A stretch of 64,000 nucleotides of DNA, from assembly GCA_030248195.1 (NCBI GenBank), contig JASAND010006991.1, forward strand, positions 81,303-145,302, read 5' to 3'. The translations under genes and the position numbers were made by a program. Below, in pieces: positions 35,301 to 47,599 of the stretch; position 1 is the stretch's first letter; each line of letters begins with the position of its first letter. Source of the DNA: Trissonchulus latispiculum. Taxonomy: Eukaryota > Nematoda > Enoplea > Enoplida > Ironidae. The notes below the pieces were generated by a model that was not told where the DNA came from, did no database searches, and saw only the letters and a list, made by a program, of their open reading frames with translations.

Positions 35301-36928
35301 TTCAGGGCTACTGTCTTTCCCAGCTGGATACCACTGGCGCCAGTCTTCACCACCATCACTCTCATCATCCGTCTGTTGGTAGTCTGCCTACCTCACCCGT
35401 TTTGGCCGCTGCGGCTGCGGCTGCTGCGGCCGGTGGTCCTGCTCATGCTGGAGTGCCTCCGTTTCCCAGTCCGGCCACCGTGGCCGCTATGCGTGGCCTG
35501 ACGGCCGGCCCGGGTGGCTCAACAGCCCCGGCCGGAACGATTCCGGCCACCTACTTTATCCCTGGCATGCCATACCTGTTTCAGCAGCAGGTATGTAGTG
35601 ATAGCAGGCAGCTAAATAAACAAAGTGGTGCAAAGTGGTGAAAAGTCATGCTCCAGCAAAACCTAAACATCATATTTACGAATCGGAAATCGTTTAAGGA
35701 TGGCTTTTTGTCTCCAAGTAAATGAGGTAAACACGGGCTAGCAGGCAGATTCGCAAAGGATACAAGGCAAGTCATTATTTCTTTATGATAGTGCCAAGAA
35801 AAAGTTATGTCTCTAAAAGGAATCGCCACCGTAATTACTCAGCATCCCTCGAAAGCTTTTGACCGAAGCTTTTGAGCGAAGCATATGCTGTGCTTACACC
35901 TGTGCTTTAACTTCGGTTAATTGCAGATTCTGCCTGGCAATGGGACTGCAGCAACTGCCGGTGCCTTGATGGGGAATCCGTATGCGGGGGCGCCCGGGGC
36001 CGGCCCGGACGGCATGCAGGGCCTTATCGGAGGGCTGCAGGGGTTCAGTCTGAGCGCTGGGGCCGGTGGACCCAACGGGCCCGGAGCCCCGTTTACCAGT
36101 GGCACCCCGCTGGGTCTTCAGTACGTTCAGACCTATGCACCTCAGACAATGAACGCTGCAGCACTGTACGCTGCCACCGCCATGCCTTACTATGGACAGC
36201 TTCCATTGGAGGTATAAGGAATAAGGATGCGTATTCTACTTACTATTAATCCGTTGCATTGATGAGCGAGAATCAGAAAGAGATTTATGGGCACAAAAAT
36301 TAAGTGTGTCGAAAATTAAGAAGGTTCAATACAACTGGTTCAATTATTGTATTAATTTACATTTCAAGAGAGTGAAAAACAGCGCAACCTTTAATGCAAT
36401 TTTGCAGAGTAATGTCTGGATGGGGAAACAGTGACGGGGGGCCATTGGTTGCACATCCGAACGAAACTTACAACCACAACGGTTCGCTTTCTCACGGTCC
36501 CAGCCCCCACGAACCATTGTTCGGAACCCCAAACCCCCCCCCGCCTTTACGAAACTGGAAAATTCCAGACAATCTTTATTTTCGCAATCCCATTCTGCCT
36601 GGTGATACATTCAATGTGACCAGAGTGCTCTCAATTTTTCAGTTTATAAACTACGTACATAACTAAATTGATGTCCAATTTCTGTTTTTTTGTTTTTTTT
36701 CAGAGTGTTGGCGACGGTACAGTGGGAGCCGGTGGGACGCCCATCATGACACCTGGTCTGAGCGGCGGTGGTGGTCCGGGCAGTGGGGGCCACAGTGGCT
36801 ATGCCACCGCAGATGAGTCGCATTCTGCCTACCATCACCATCAGGGCGGCCCTGGTTCCTTTGCCTCACAGCAACAACAGCACGCCCTTGCCCTGGCAGC
36901 AGCCTCCCTAGGACCCCCTCAGAAATAG
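32360..36928 (+). CDS. RBMS: RBMS/shep/SUP-26-type RNA-binding protein, six 3' exons
   Basis: Exons 32360-32514, 33977-34038, 34837-34943, 35306-35590, 35927-36211 and 36704-36928 join in phase (1,119 nt, 372 codons plus TAG). All have GT-AG ends, with TTTTAG/TTTCAG acceptors. The first reads [20 protein letters not shown], the linker and start of the second RRM of RBMS proteins: RNP2 is LYIANL, and RNP1 (CVGFARM) spans the first junction, followed by [10 protein letters not shown] and the family-typical EPLLVKFAD. The three last exons code a low-complexity tail: His cluster, poly-Ala, Gly/Pro-rich, ending [22 protein letters not shown]1 and the N-terminus lie upstream of or outside what I could find. 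RBMS/shep proteins bind AU-rich RNA; in worms the relative is SUP-26. Odd point: RNP1 has Cys where the family has Gly. Confidence 0.88.
32583..32950. mobile_element. palindromic MITE, family A, copy 3 (right end lost)
   Basis: Starts CAAGAGTACGTAAGAGTATG and contains the family's AGGCTCTG..CGCTAACGGCTGACCC block, the GCGCACGCACTGCTTGTG centre and the inverse arm up to GTGGCATACTTTTA. The terminal GTACTCTTG is missing, so it is truncated. It lies in the first visible intron of the RBMS-type gene. Confidence 0.75.
32995..33892. mobile_element. hAT-like element built of TTTCAG hexamers (898 bp)
   Basis: Left end TAGTGTTGTTTCAG, right end CTGAAACATCACTA. A perfect 8-bp target duplication GTGTAAAC lies at 32987-32994 and 33893-33900, diagnostic of hAT-type insertion. 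The body contains about two dozen TTTCAG hexamers on the plus strand. A G-rich MITE is nested at about 33370-33769. It sits in an intron, 76 bp before the exon at 33977. Confidence 0.9.
33370..33769. mobile_element. G-rich MITE, family B, nested copy
   Basis: Ends CCTGGGTTTA and TAAACCCAGG. G runs near both ends (GGGGGGACGCCCCCCC, repeated GAGTGGGGGG), with a centre containing CCGGCGACGCCGG. Inserted inside the TTTCAG array, so it is younger than the hAT-like element. Confidence 0.75.
34330..34672. mobile_element. G-rich MITE, family B, opposite orientation
   Basis: CCTGGGTTTACTTTAGTGGG at the left and TATAAACCCAG at the right. C runs here correspond to the G runs of the copy at 33370-33769, so it is inverted. 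It lies in the intron between the exons ending 34038 and starting 34837. Confidence 0.7.
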
Positions 36929-39900
36929 ACTTGTCTTGATCTTTCTTCCTTCGTTACTATGTATCTTTGAGATTTTGAGATCTTTGGTTGGGGATTTGAT
37001 CCCCTAGCCCTCCCCTGTCCCCCCCCCCCGGTTTTTTGTCTGACTGATTGAATTGATGTCTCTCTATGTAATAGATCATACATATAATTCCTCGCGGTTT
37101 CTTCTGGCTTTTGCTCCTCAATTTTTAAGTCCTCTCTTTGCTATTGTTGTTGACTTGTGAGTTGTGGACTTTTGAAACCAGTTTTCACCTAAAACTGCTC
37201 TCGAGTCGATGCATAACGTACCTAGGTGAAAGAAACGAATGAAAAATTCTTACTGACTACTCAATTTTCGTCTAACTCAACAACGTGAAATATCGATCGA
37301 AAGCAGTTTTTGGTCTAAAATTGGTTTCGCGTTGACCGCATTGGATTTGGATCGGCGATTGGATGGGATATCATTCCTTGTGACTTTGCTGTTCTGGTCT
37401 CTGGCTGAAGCTGAGTCTTAAGCTTAAGCTTAGATAATCCTGCAATGAGACTGCCAACCAATTATCTGTGTTTCCATTTTGTTCACCCATTCCCCCTGCA
37501 AACCGTTTGCTGTTGCAGTTTGTTTGCAATTTGCATTTTGTTAATTATGCTGCAGTAATTCCATCCCCCATCCCACCCCCTCTCTTATGCAATTTCCAAT
37601 TTTTTGTCCTCCATTCATTGTTGTATGGACCTTTTTTGCGTTATATACGTATCTCGTCTACTAACCTGTTGTAGTTGTAAAAGGCGACCAACTTTTTTTG
37701 GTTTTCCTTATATTGCAGTGAACTGAATCTAGCCAAAAATTTTAGTATGCGTACATTTATTTTCTTATTTATATTAATATCCTGTTCTGTGTATTCCTGG
37801 GGTTCTCTTGTGAGAGCAGTAGCAGTCCTATTTTTGTGTCCATTTTTGGGGACCAAACCGACCTGAGCTTTATCCGACCTGTACTGTTTCAAATTTTGTG
37901 GTAATTGTTTTCTTTTTAATGTCATCTGTTTTGCTCATTAGGCTAGATCGACCGGAAGCCATGATTTTTCAATTTTTGTCTCCCATTTTTTGGTTACTCC
38001 ACCAAATCCTGTAAGTACAGTGTATTAAGTACATACATCCGAGATGCAAAGCATAGTCTGTATCTGCCCTCTTGCTGTTCGTCTCACCTTTTGTATTTCG
38101 GCTCCTTTTGGCGCCGAATTCTTGCTACCGGATAATAGTAGTCCAGTTGAAATTTAATCTTAAAGTAATTGTGAAAATTTTTTGCGTTTTCTTCTTCTTC
38201 TCTCCGGACGCGTCAATAATCTTCCCGTTAACAGTATTTATGTTATATTTTCTGCGTCGAAACGGTAGCTTCGGGACACCTTCTGCGGCAAACACTGGAA
38301 TTCTTGGAGGGGGCCAGGGCTGCATTTTGGCAGTCAGCTTTCGCACGCCCGCCCCCCCCCTTGCCTTGAGGGATATCATTTGCTGAAACCATTGGAGATA
38401 TTTAATTGATTTTAAAAATTGTGGCACACGTTGCTTTGTCAGGATGCATTAATATTTATGAGTTGCATTGCATTGCATTGTTGCATGCCTTTTTGTCTGA
38501 TGGACCTGCCCACCCACGTATACTTTGCAATTTTTCCGTCTTCTGACTTTGTAATCCGAGTCAACTTCTTTGCAAATGTATCATTTCTGTTTCTCTTTTT
38601 TGTTTTGTTAACTGTTTAAGTCAAATCTGTGCTTTCCGGCATCAATATGCGTTTCCACACCCTATTTTGACCTCCCCCCAAGTTTTTATGCGCTATGGTA
38701 GGGAGAACCCCCACGCAGAGAACCCGTTTTGTCCCTGTTGCCTTTGTAGGATGTTGCTGCAGCCAATTTTTTGCGATTGTTTGAATTTGTTTTTGCTGTT
38801 GTCTTGTTTGTTGTCATGGTTCGCTGTAATGATTTTTGTTTTTCCTTTTTTGCCCTGTATACGTGTAGAAAGTAGTTAATTTATTTTTTAGGGTGTTTGG
38901 TGTATACAACTCTTGTACTGTACGTACTGTTTGTACTTACGTAGGTGTAATGTTTTTGTCAATACTGTTTTGATGTAACTGAGTGTTCTTGTTGGTCGTC
39001 TGTATTCTATGTATTTAGTTGAGTCGTTTTAATCAAAAACTTAATAGTTAATAACCTCTTGCATAAAAATAGGTGAAAATTTTTATGCACATTATTGAAA
39101 CTACATATGCATTTGTGTAGTGGACGTTTTCTCTTGTTACTCTGAGGAAGATTTGATGATTTCATGCTTTTATTAAATTTAGTTTTAATTAAATTTAATT
39201 TTTAATTAAGGATCAGTTTAACTACAGAACTCTATACAAACTTAATATTGAGGATTGCCGAGCCGAGATCTTATTTTTGTTATGTTCACTGTTGGAACAG
39301 TTTTTTCATACGTACTGAAAGAGCTCTTGTTTTAATAATCTGTTTCCATGCTTATTAGCTTTCGTTTATTGCATGTTTTTGAACCTATTTATTCGTTCTT
39401 TCTTCATTTGGTTTCCTTTTGTTCTTTTCATTTTCAAGCCATTCCATTGAGAACTTTCTGTTTTCTGATTTGAAGACTTTTGATTTGAACGTTGACCTTG
39501 ACTTTATTATAAGACGTGACCATTTTGATCTTACGTCGGATACGTATATATATGTCTGTAGTTTCGTATATTTTGTCCAGTGTTGTACAGCATTATTTGT
39601 GCTTGTTGTTTCTGTATTGCTTTTATTATTGTTGGCGGTATTGTTGTCTTTCTTGTTGGTGAATAATTGGGGCATATTATACTTGTCGCAGATTTGGTGT
39701 TTTGAAATTTTTCATAAATCTAAATAATTTTAATTTTTGAAATGTATATATAGGTACGAGACATTTGCTATGATTTCGGAAAAAGGTCTGGGTTACAGAC
39801 TAAGAACCAATTGAAGGCAAACTTTGTGTAAGGGCTTGTGTCCATTTTAGTCCTTTAGTTTGTGTGTGTGTATGTGTGTTTTTATGTTCTATGTAGAAAG

Positions 39901-41700
39901 TGGTACACGTTTATACAATTTACATAAGTCTTATTCATACAATACATAAATAAATATATTTATCGGTATTGTTTATTTCCCATATATAAGTTATACATTC
40001 TGAAATCAGGTCAAAACTGCTGTGATCCCACTTATATACGTTTTGCAGTTTGCATCATATTTTAGCATTATGTTTGAACTTTGCCATTTTGCCTTTAGTG
40101 TTTCTATTTTCTGAGTTAGGTTTCATTTTCGTTCTGTTATTACCGTTGCTTTTGGCTGCGTTCAATTTGACGGAGCTTATCTTCATCACACCCAAGATTT
40201 ACGAGTTGTTTGTGAGTATCTAAAATGTGTGTGTTAAAGCTGCTAACCCAACCTTCGCACCCCCTCCCCCTACCTTGTGGAGGGGGCCCGGGCCCCAGTA
40301 GGTTGATGCTAACCCAGCTTCCTTTTTCGCTCAATTTTCAGTTAAGTGTAAGCTAAGTTGGCTATTTGCGTTTCTTTCCAAAGTTTGGTTCAGTTTTTTT
40401 GTGGTTTTGTTTGATGCTCCGAGATCTATTTTGTCCTGTCTGTTTGCCCATATTGTCCGTAGTTGGATTTCTGAATAATTTTGTCAGAATTTACGTATAT
40501 ACATTGTTTTAGAGATCTTGCAAGTAGAAACGTGTCTGCCTTGTTTTTGGGCTCTTCTGTGTATGTGTATGTGTACCTATGCAATGTTGGTTTGGGTGAG
40601 GGGGGGGTTGTACCAAAAGGACCATTCTATAGTTTTAATTAATTCTGATGGCTACTTCCAAGCTAACTAATACCTTTTCTTTTATAATGAAGCTTTTCTT
40701 AAGAATACGTTCATGTTCACTCTTGTGTGGTCGCAAAATTCTGCTCCTCCCCTACCCTCCCTAAGCGCAGCATTATTGGACTTTTAGCCCTTTGTGTTTG
40801 TACAATGCTTGTACTTGCTTGTACTTGTGCTTTTCTGTTCGATTGTTTTCTTGTTTTCTTTTTGTTCGTTGTTTCAAGTTTTTTCTGTTTTGTTCATAAG
40901 TTTGATTGTTTCGGTGACTTTTTGCTTTGTTTTGCATTGATTTGTCAATTGTTTTGTTATTGTTTTTTTCTGTATCTGTTGAACGTTTACAGGATCTGTT
41001 GATTGTTTCTCAAATGTTTTGCTATCGCTCCTACAGGCCAGGGTTTGGCGGGGACTGATTTATGACATTATATATGTAGGTTTTAAGTTTATGACAACTT
41101 TACATTTTCTTAAGCTAAACTTCAAGTATAAACGTTTGCATGGGATGATGTAGGTTTTTAAATTCGCCATAAAAATTTTAAATTTTTAGGCTAAACTTAA
41201 GTTGTATATAAGTGTTTTCTGTATTGACTTCGACGTGAAAAAACTGCTTTTACCCTTCTTCGAATATAGATGAGTTGGTATTTTCCGGCTTTGTTCTTTG
41301 TTTTTCGTGCGTTACTGAACTGCGTGCGTATGTGTGACTGTTTGTGCGATTGTTATAAAGAAATTAAAAACGGTTGTTTCTCCATTTTAACCCTTTCTTT
41401 TGTTTAAATTTTGCTTCAATTATTTTTTCTTCGTATTTTTCTTTGTTAAAACCGTTTCATTTTTATCCTTTTTTCTGTATATTGTAAATGTCGCCTTTCT
41501 GAGCTAGTTTGTTATTTTGTGCACTTTTCAATGTGCAAGTTTTGCCCGTTGTTGACTATGTATTGGAAAAGTTTTTGGAACAGAGACATTAACATCCTTG
41601 TTTTGAAACTAGACAGTCCTTTGACTTGGAATGTGTGAGTGTATGATACTGTGTGCGAATTTTATTTTATTAAAATGATAAAAATGATTTGCAGTTGGGT
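36929..41700 (+). other. T-rich region, probable long 3' UTR of the RBMS-type gene
   Basis: After the TAG at 36926-36928, about 4.7 kb is markedly T-rich on the plus strand, with few A runs and none of the repeat families seen elsewhere. Such a strand bias fits a long 3' UTR. AAATAAATATATTTATC at about 39948 is one possible poly(A) region, but no single end can be chosen. A GC island, GGGGGCCCGGGCCCC (about 40275), and a C tract (37019-37030) stand out. Open frames inside are T-rich and unconvincing. Confidence 0.5.
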
Positions 41701-41939
41701 AGGGCTTGTGCATGTTTTAAAAGTATATAATTCTCAGGTATAATCGTACGAGTCTAGAGTACGCGACTGGAAATCTAAGCAATCGACATCCAAACATTTG
41801 TTACAAATGTGTTGACAATCTCAATTTATGACGCGTGTATTACTAGAAGTTGTAAACCATTTATGTATCAAAATGTAGCCTGAATCCAGAGATAGTGACT
41901 AGCTCACGTGATAATGCCAAAAGCCGCGTAGTAGTAAGC

Positions 41940-42590
41940 TTGTGTTGCACAATTTAACCTGTTCAAATTAAATAGTAGTATCTCCGGATGTGGGCCAAAT
42001 TTTTCGATTCGGTTCTGTTTACTTTCCCTGAAATTTGAAACGATTCGATGCAGTTCGATTTTACCATTTTGAACAAACTGCGTGTCGATTCAGATTGACA
42101 ATATAGCGGTTTTTGATTTTTTATTTCTACAATAGATCACAATATTACTGGAACTATCTTAATGGGAGTCCATAAAGTTCAAATGTTTAAATTTTAAAAA
42201 ATTAAATTAAACCTAGGAAGTCAAAAGTTAGTACTTTTGCATATATAAAAGTGGACATGTAGGAAGTCAAAAGTTAGTACTTTTGCATATATAAAAGTGG
42301 ACATATGATTTGTATTAAAATAATGTATAGTTTAGTCCGTGTCACGTTTAGTTTAGTCTGAATCAACTGTTGCAACTAGAAATCAATTAGTTTTCAACTG
42401 CTATAGTTCTCAGAATACAAAAATATTTTTGATTTGATGCAGTTCGATTTTGACATGAAAAGAGTGGCAGAGATTTAATGCAGTTTGATTTTTTGCACAG
42501 GCGATTTGATTCGAGGCATCAAAAATCAAAAGTGTTTTGATTCGATTCGAATAAAAAATCAAAAACAGCAGTGTATACTAAGAAGACTCA
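41940..42590. repeat. GATTCG-rich repeat with a 46-bp tandem duplication
   Basis: Multiple GATTCG/CGATTCGAT hexamers and repeated GCAGTTCGATTTT. A 46-bp unit (AGGAAGTCAAAAGTTAGTAC...) is repeated exactly at 42217-42305. The right end, AAAACAGCAGTGTATAC, resembles an inverted hAT-like terminus. No matching left end or target duplication was found. Confidence 0.45.
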
Positions 42591-43086
42591 CGACGGATAT
42601 TATTCAAGTACCTGTTACTGAGTCCCGAGCCCGACTTCAAGGTGTCACTTACAGCTAGCAACGAAATTCCAGTTTTTCAGACAGTCTTCTGACGGCTAAC
42701 GAATCGGAAAATGTTGGGCCAAGGTTCCAAGAAACCGAGACCCCAATTTTACTGCTATCTCTCTACCATGCCACAGTTCATCTTCATTCCAGAAATGCTT
42801 TGAGGGTTGTTCACATGTAGGATAATTAAATCGCCGATCATTGTTGCAAACTTCTCTGGCTTACTCGTTTCGGTTACCTGCAGCTGAAAAGTTGCGGTTG
42901 CAGAGCGATCAAGTAAACACGACCTTTCTTCCGCAGGATTTTTGCCTTATATATGTCGCATGCAAATAGTGTTCCCGTGTAAATGGTAATTTGGACGAAA
43001 AGAAAAAATCCTACTAATAGTAATTTGCCTGACCGAATCGTGCAAATGACCGTTTGTCGGATGTATATATATACCTACTATTCCTA

Positions 43087-46000
43087 TCAAATGCGGAGTT
43101 TATAATTGTAAACTTTGCAATTCTTTCATTGATGAAGCTAATATAAACGGAATTTATAATAACAAAGTTTATAAAGCTTTGGATAGCAATTCTATTTCTT
43201 TGGATAGCAATTCTACTCTATTTAAATTATTCTGCAACCAATGTAATTTATTTGCTACGCTGTAAAACTTGTGGTGTCGGATATGTTGGAGAGACCAGTC
43301 AAAAATTAAGATTACGTATTGGTAAGCACAGCATACACGTTCAACAAAATCTTTATCGAACTTTGGTTGCAGGTATATTCTACCACATTTTAAAAATTCT
43401 CGTTGTAAAGAATTTTCTGTTCAAATTATTGAACTTTTACCACAAAATCGTGACGATGAAGCTAAATCGATTAACCCTAGAAGCCTTTTGGAAAAAGAAC
43501 TTAAAACCAAATATCCATATGGGTTAAACCACATTTTAAAAGGTGAAAAATTTCGACAATGCGGTATTTTAATTTCAAATTTTAATACCAGGAGTAAATC
43601 TGGTAATAAACGAAGCAAAAATTGCAAAGTTAAAACTAGAACTTTGTCAAACTTTAATGAAGCAAAATTTATCAGTGACATTCATCAAATGGATCTACCT
43701 AATCCTGTATTACTACGTAAGTTAATCTTTAGAAAAATTCTAAACTTAAGAAAGTCTCCTGCAAGAAAAGTTGTGGCTACTTATGTTTTAATCGAAATTA
43801 TGTACAAACTGCCGAAATCCTTGGGGAGCTCATATTTCAAAAAATAAATACAAACCTAAAAATTATGGGATCTTTTGCGCTTTTCCCCCCCCAGCCCTAA
43901 CTTTTGATTTTTTTGACCAATAACTTTGAAATTTGGTGTGGGTGCATACTGGAGGCTGGTGAATTCAAAAATTAAAAAATTTTAAAATTTTAAAAATTTT
44001 TAAAAAATTTTAAATTTTTGTTTGGTAAGGGGGGACCAAGGGGAACCAAAAAATTTTTTGAAAAAAATTTTGCTGAAAACTTGCATACAGGGGTTTTCTG
44101 GGGTGCTGAGCACGAATCTGAAATCCGTTTTTCGATTCAGCTTTTCCTTAGTTCAGTATAAGCTAAAGTTGTAAGCTTAACATCTAAGCTTATGCTGAGC
44201 TAACGAAAAGCTGAATCGAAAAACGGATTTCAGATTCGTGCTCAGCACCCCAGAAAACCCCTGTATGCAAGTTTTCAGCAAAATTTTTTCAAAAAATTTT
44301 TTGGTTCCCCTTGGTCCCCCCTTACCAAACAAAAATTTAAAATTTTTTAAAAATTTTTAAAATTTTAAAATTTTTTAATTTTTGAATTCACCAGCCTCCA
44401 GTATGCACCCACACCAAATTTCAAAATTATTGGTCAAAAAAATCAAAAGTTAGGGCTGGGGGGGGGAAAGCGCAAAAGATCCATATTATGTCCACTATGC
44501 TACATAATAAAGGGTTCGATGAAATTAATTCTAATAAAATCTTTCATAATCCCAAAGCCAAAAATTCATGGCCTTTCTCAACGGAAGATGAACAAAAATT
44601 TCCTGATATTATTTTTTCTTGCGATAAACCTTTTCTGCTATCGTCTTTAATTATAAAAGTTTCAGTAACAATGTGAATAGTAGTTGGTTGCAACGATTCA
44701 TGTGATTGTTTATCTCCTTTTTCGGAATATGTTGATAGTAACTACGGACATGTAGTTACTGGTAATTTAAACATGGTTAAAGATGAACAGTTAAAATGGC
44801 CTCTTAGTATATAAAGGAACTAAATACAGAATTCCTAAAGAAGCAGATTTCAACCAATTGGTATATAATATATACTCGAGCAGCATTTATTTACATTAAT
44901 AAATTGGATAAAAATAATAAAGAATTTTACTATGACTGGGTATCAAATTATACTGTACTTTCAGACGAAATTGCTAAAATTAATGCTTTTATGAATCAAA
45001 CTGGCAATGCTTTATTATCTCGCCGAAAGGCGAGATAGCTGTTATCGAAACTGGGTCTGATCTGTGTGGAATTTATGCTTAAAATTCAGCCTATTCTTAG
45101 CACTCAACTCATTCTTTATTATGTTTTTGCCATGAGGGGGCTTTGTTTCAATGTGTTCAGTTTTACACGTTTTGTGCTATACTAAGTTTTAGTTTAATTG
45201 CACTAAAAAATGGTAGTCAAGATTTTAATTTTGTAACTAAAATTCCTGCATGGGGGAACAGCATAAATTGCTTTACAACGAAAGGAAATCTTTACACAGT
45301 TCTCCCTCTGGTTGAACGGAAAATTTAAGTTTTACTGATACTTTGACTGATATGCAAATTAGGTTAGATGGTATTCTGTCAGTATAGTGTAACTGTCAAA
45401 CAGTTGATTTGCATGAATCGTGTTCTAAAGTTGTTTCCAACGTTAATTCCGGAACGGCCCAATTTCATCAATTCATTCTTTTCTGGTCGCCGGATAGGAA
45501 ATAGTGACCCGGTTTTATCTCTGCATCTAATTGGACAATAAACTTTAAAAATAAGAACGAGTCAAAATTAACAAATCTTGTTTCGATGCAGTATATAATA
45601 TGTTTGGCTTGTTGCTTCAGTCAAAGGTAATCGGAATTTCAGTTAAAGTCATAACAGACGGTGAGGCGGTTGCCTAATATTCGGTCGCACTCGCAACCAC
45701 AACTTTCGGATCCTTATTGAGTCAAAGTATATCTTACGTATTCTTGGACACCTTTAGAAAAGTATGGTCCTGGGATAACAAGATATCCCGGATGGCTCTT
45801 TCATTTTGAGATTCTTTGAGACTGTAAAATTTCTACTGCGAGATACTGCTCGTTTTAGGAGCCGACTTGTTAGACCACTTTGTTAATGATAATGAATTAA
45901 ATAACTTGAATAACTTAAATAACATTTTGTAATTACCAGAATATATAAAGCACCCCAAAATTATGCCTTTATTTGTAAAGTTTTGTATACATCAATGCTA

Positions 46001-46440
46001 CGGATTAGTAGATCCTGGAGTTCCGTCCGAACCTTATGAACTCTGTAATAATATAAAATCTAAATATTTTAGACACTATTTTTAATGAGTCAAAAAGTAT
46101 GGGTGCCCAGTTAATCTATGTGATAAGTATTTACCTTTTATGCAACTGTTACCAAAGTTCCATGAAAGTCCTGTTAAATTTCGAGCTATAATATCAAGCA
46201 TACATGCGGCTACTAAAGCAATATCCAAAAAAATCGGATATGCCTTTAAATATTTCTCCGCTTATTAAAAAGTTATTCAAAAACTATTTGCAGATGTAAT
46301 CGTGGATGTAATCCGTATTGGATTATTGATAATAGTAGTGAAATCATTAATACTTTATATAAACTTTAAAATGCCGCATATTCTATGTACTTTTATTTCA
46401 TTCAATTATATACTATGTTAAACCATAATAATTTAAACTT
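43087..46440 (+). pseudogene. decayed permuted Penelope-like element (PLE-2)
   Basis: Fragments on the plus strand in the same order as in the better copy at 48.3-55.5 kb. A Cys-pair stretch (CGVYNCKLCNSF, from 43093) comes first, then the GIY-YIG core LLRCKTCGVGYVGET (43249-43296) and ELKTKYPYGLNHILKGEK (from 43497). After a palindromic insertion come NSWPFSTEDEQKFPD (from 44562), CNDSCDC...HVVTGNLNMV (about 44690-44780) and LPKFHESPVKFRAIISSIHA (from 46149) from the N-terminal part of the reverse transcriptase. Frames are broken many times, and no YxDD motif survives. TATCTCGCCGAAAGGCGAGATA at about 45018 matches a hairpin in the long repeats of the other copy. Confidence 0.75.
43868..44482. 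mobile_element. 615-bp near-perfect palindrome inside PLE-2
   Basis: Arms of about 300 bp (43868-44170 and 44190-44482) are almost exact inverses with a short centre. Ends are GGATCTTTTGCGC and GCGCAAAAGATCC. ATTATG precedes it (43862-43867) and recurs at 44485-44490, a possible target duplication. A/T homopolymer-rich blocks lie in mid-arm and CCCCCCCC/GGGGGGGG near the ends. No coding capacity. Confidence 0.9.
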
Positions 46441-46609
46441 ATTTAATTGTTTGCAACTGTACATAGCTGGCAATAGGGTCCCGATCCGTTCACTTAATAA
46501 TTCGATCGGCTAAGCTTCTGATTTGTGTCTTTCGTTTCTTTACATTTTGGTTTCCACTTTTGTTTGCTGCCCAGATATTAATCCTGCGTTCACTTTGATT
46601 ATATTAGAA

Positions 46610-47497
46610 CTACCCGAAGATTTTCTTGCGAATGGATTTGTTCAATATAATGTACACCCATCCGTTAATGGAACACTGAATAACATACATAAAGCTAATC
46701 CAAAGAAACAGCCATTTTGAGGGGGCAAACAGAGGAGCAATCACAAACATTGCATCAAAAAGGGTCATCCAAAGAACAATCACAAAAAACTGAATGAACA
46801 GCCTAAATTCTTGCTGTTTTCGAACGGCTTCCTGACGGGAGAAATGATTATGCGAAGCTATTTTGTGATACATTAGTCGATAGGCCGAAAACACGCGAAT
46901 ATTGCAAATGCCTGAAATAGCCACTACGAAGCCAGTTAGAGCCAACTCCAGTTTGTTTATCACAAATCCACCAAAGCTGGAAACATCCCAAGCCCAGGAA
47001 TAGCGCGGGGGATAAAACAAATAGTGACAGCAATCGAACATAGGAGCAATCCCGTAAGCAATTCCAAATAAATACGAGCACCCTACAATAATGATTGTAT
47101 TTTTGGTCGAAAACGTCATGTTATATTCTTCTCTGCGGCAGACGCAGTAGTATCGATTAAACGCTAAAGAGCATATAATGGGCAAACTGCCATACCATCC
47201 AACAATCAAGGCACTTCCAACAAAAACGTTCATCCTTATATTGACAAATGAGTTACGTAGCAAAATTGAGGGAGTCGAAAAAAATATCATTCCGAACAGT
47301 GTTATACAGTCTAAAATTCCTAGGGCGGCAGCCAACAGATAATACGAATTTTCACGATATTCCTTTGTATAAATGACTGCAATGATGAAGCGTACGTAGA
47401 CTATTAATCCAATCACGGACGCTGGACACAAAATAAGAGCAGCAGCAATATCCTCTGCTTTTGAATAGTTCAATAGCATACTGGCAGAATTGTTCAT
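46610..47497 (-). CDS. seven-transmembrane serpentine receptor (Srx-like), paralog 1
   Basis: Intronless ORF of 295 residues from the ATG at 47497, chosen because the paralog starts the same way (MNNSAS / MNSSTS). Seven hydrophobic spans lie at about residues 16-40, 50-72, 92-118, 132-153, 180-204, 232-258 and 262-286. An N-glycosylation motif (NNS) is at the N-terminus. TM3 ends SLAFNRYYCVC, with NRY in place of DRY. TM7 reads CSINGWVYIILN, without NPxxY. Both are usual in nematode serpentine chemoreceptors of the Srx kind. Likely a sensory-neuron chemoreceptor with unknown ligand. It ends IRKKIFG, some 44 residues shorter than the paralog, so the cytoplasmic tail is missing; whether it is functional is open. 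Confidence 0.8.
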   Translation of the reverse strand: MNNSASMLLNYSKAEDIAAALILCPASVIGLIVYVRFIIAVIYTKEYRENSYYLLAAALGILDCITLFGMIFFSTPSILLRNSFVNIRMNVFVGSALIVGWYGSLPIICSLAFNRYYCVCRREEYNMTFSTKNTIIIVGCSYLFGIAYGIAPMFDCCHYLFYPPRYSWAWDVSSFGGFVINKLELALTGFVVAISGICNIRVFSAYRLMYHKIASHNHFSRQEAVRKQQEFRLFIQFFVIVLWMTLFDAMFVIAPLFAPSKWLFLWISFMYVIQCSINGWVYIILNKSIRKKIFG

Positions 47498-47599
47498 GTT
47501 GTATCTGGCGCCACAAATATGTAGACCTAGGTTTGGGCAGAATAGGACCTCGCTTCTGGACAAATGTAAGATTAAGAGTAAGATTTCAACTTGGGCGCT

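Noticed and set aside
39385..39727. Open frames in the T-rich region
   Set aside because: Low-complexity Phe/Leu or Lys/Asn composition expected from T-rich DNA.
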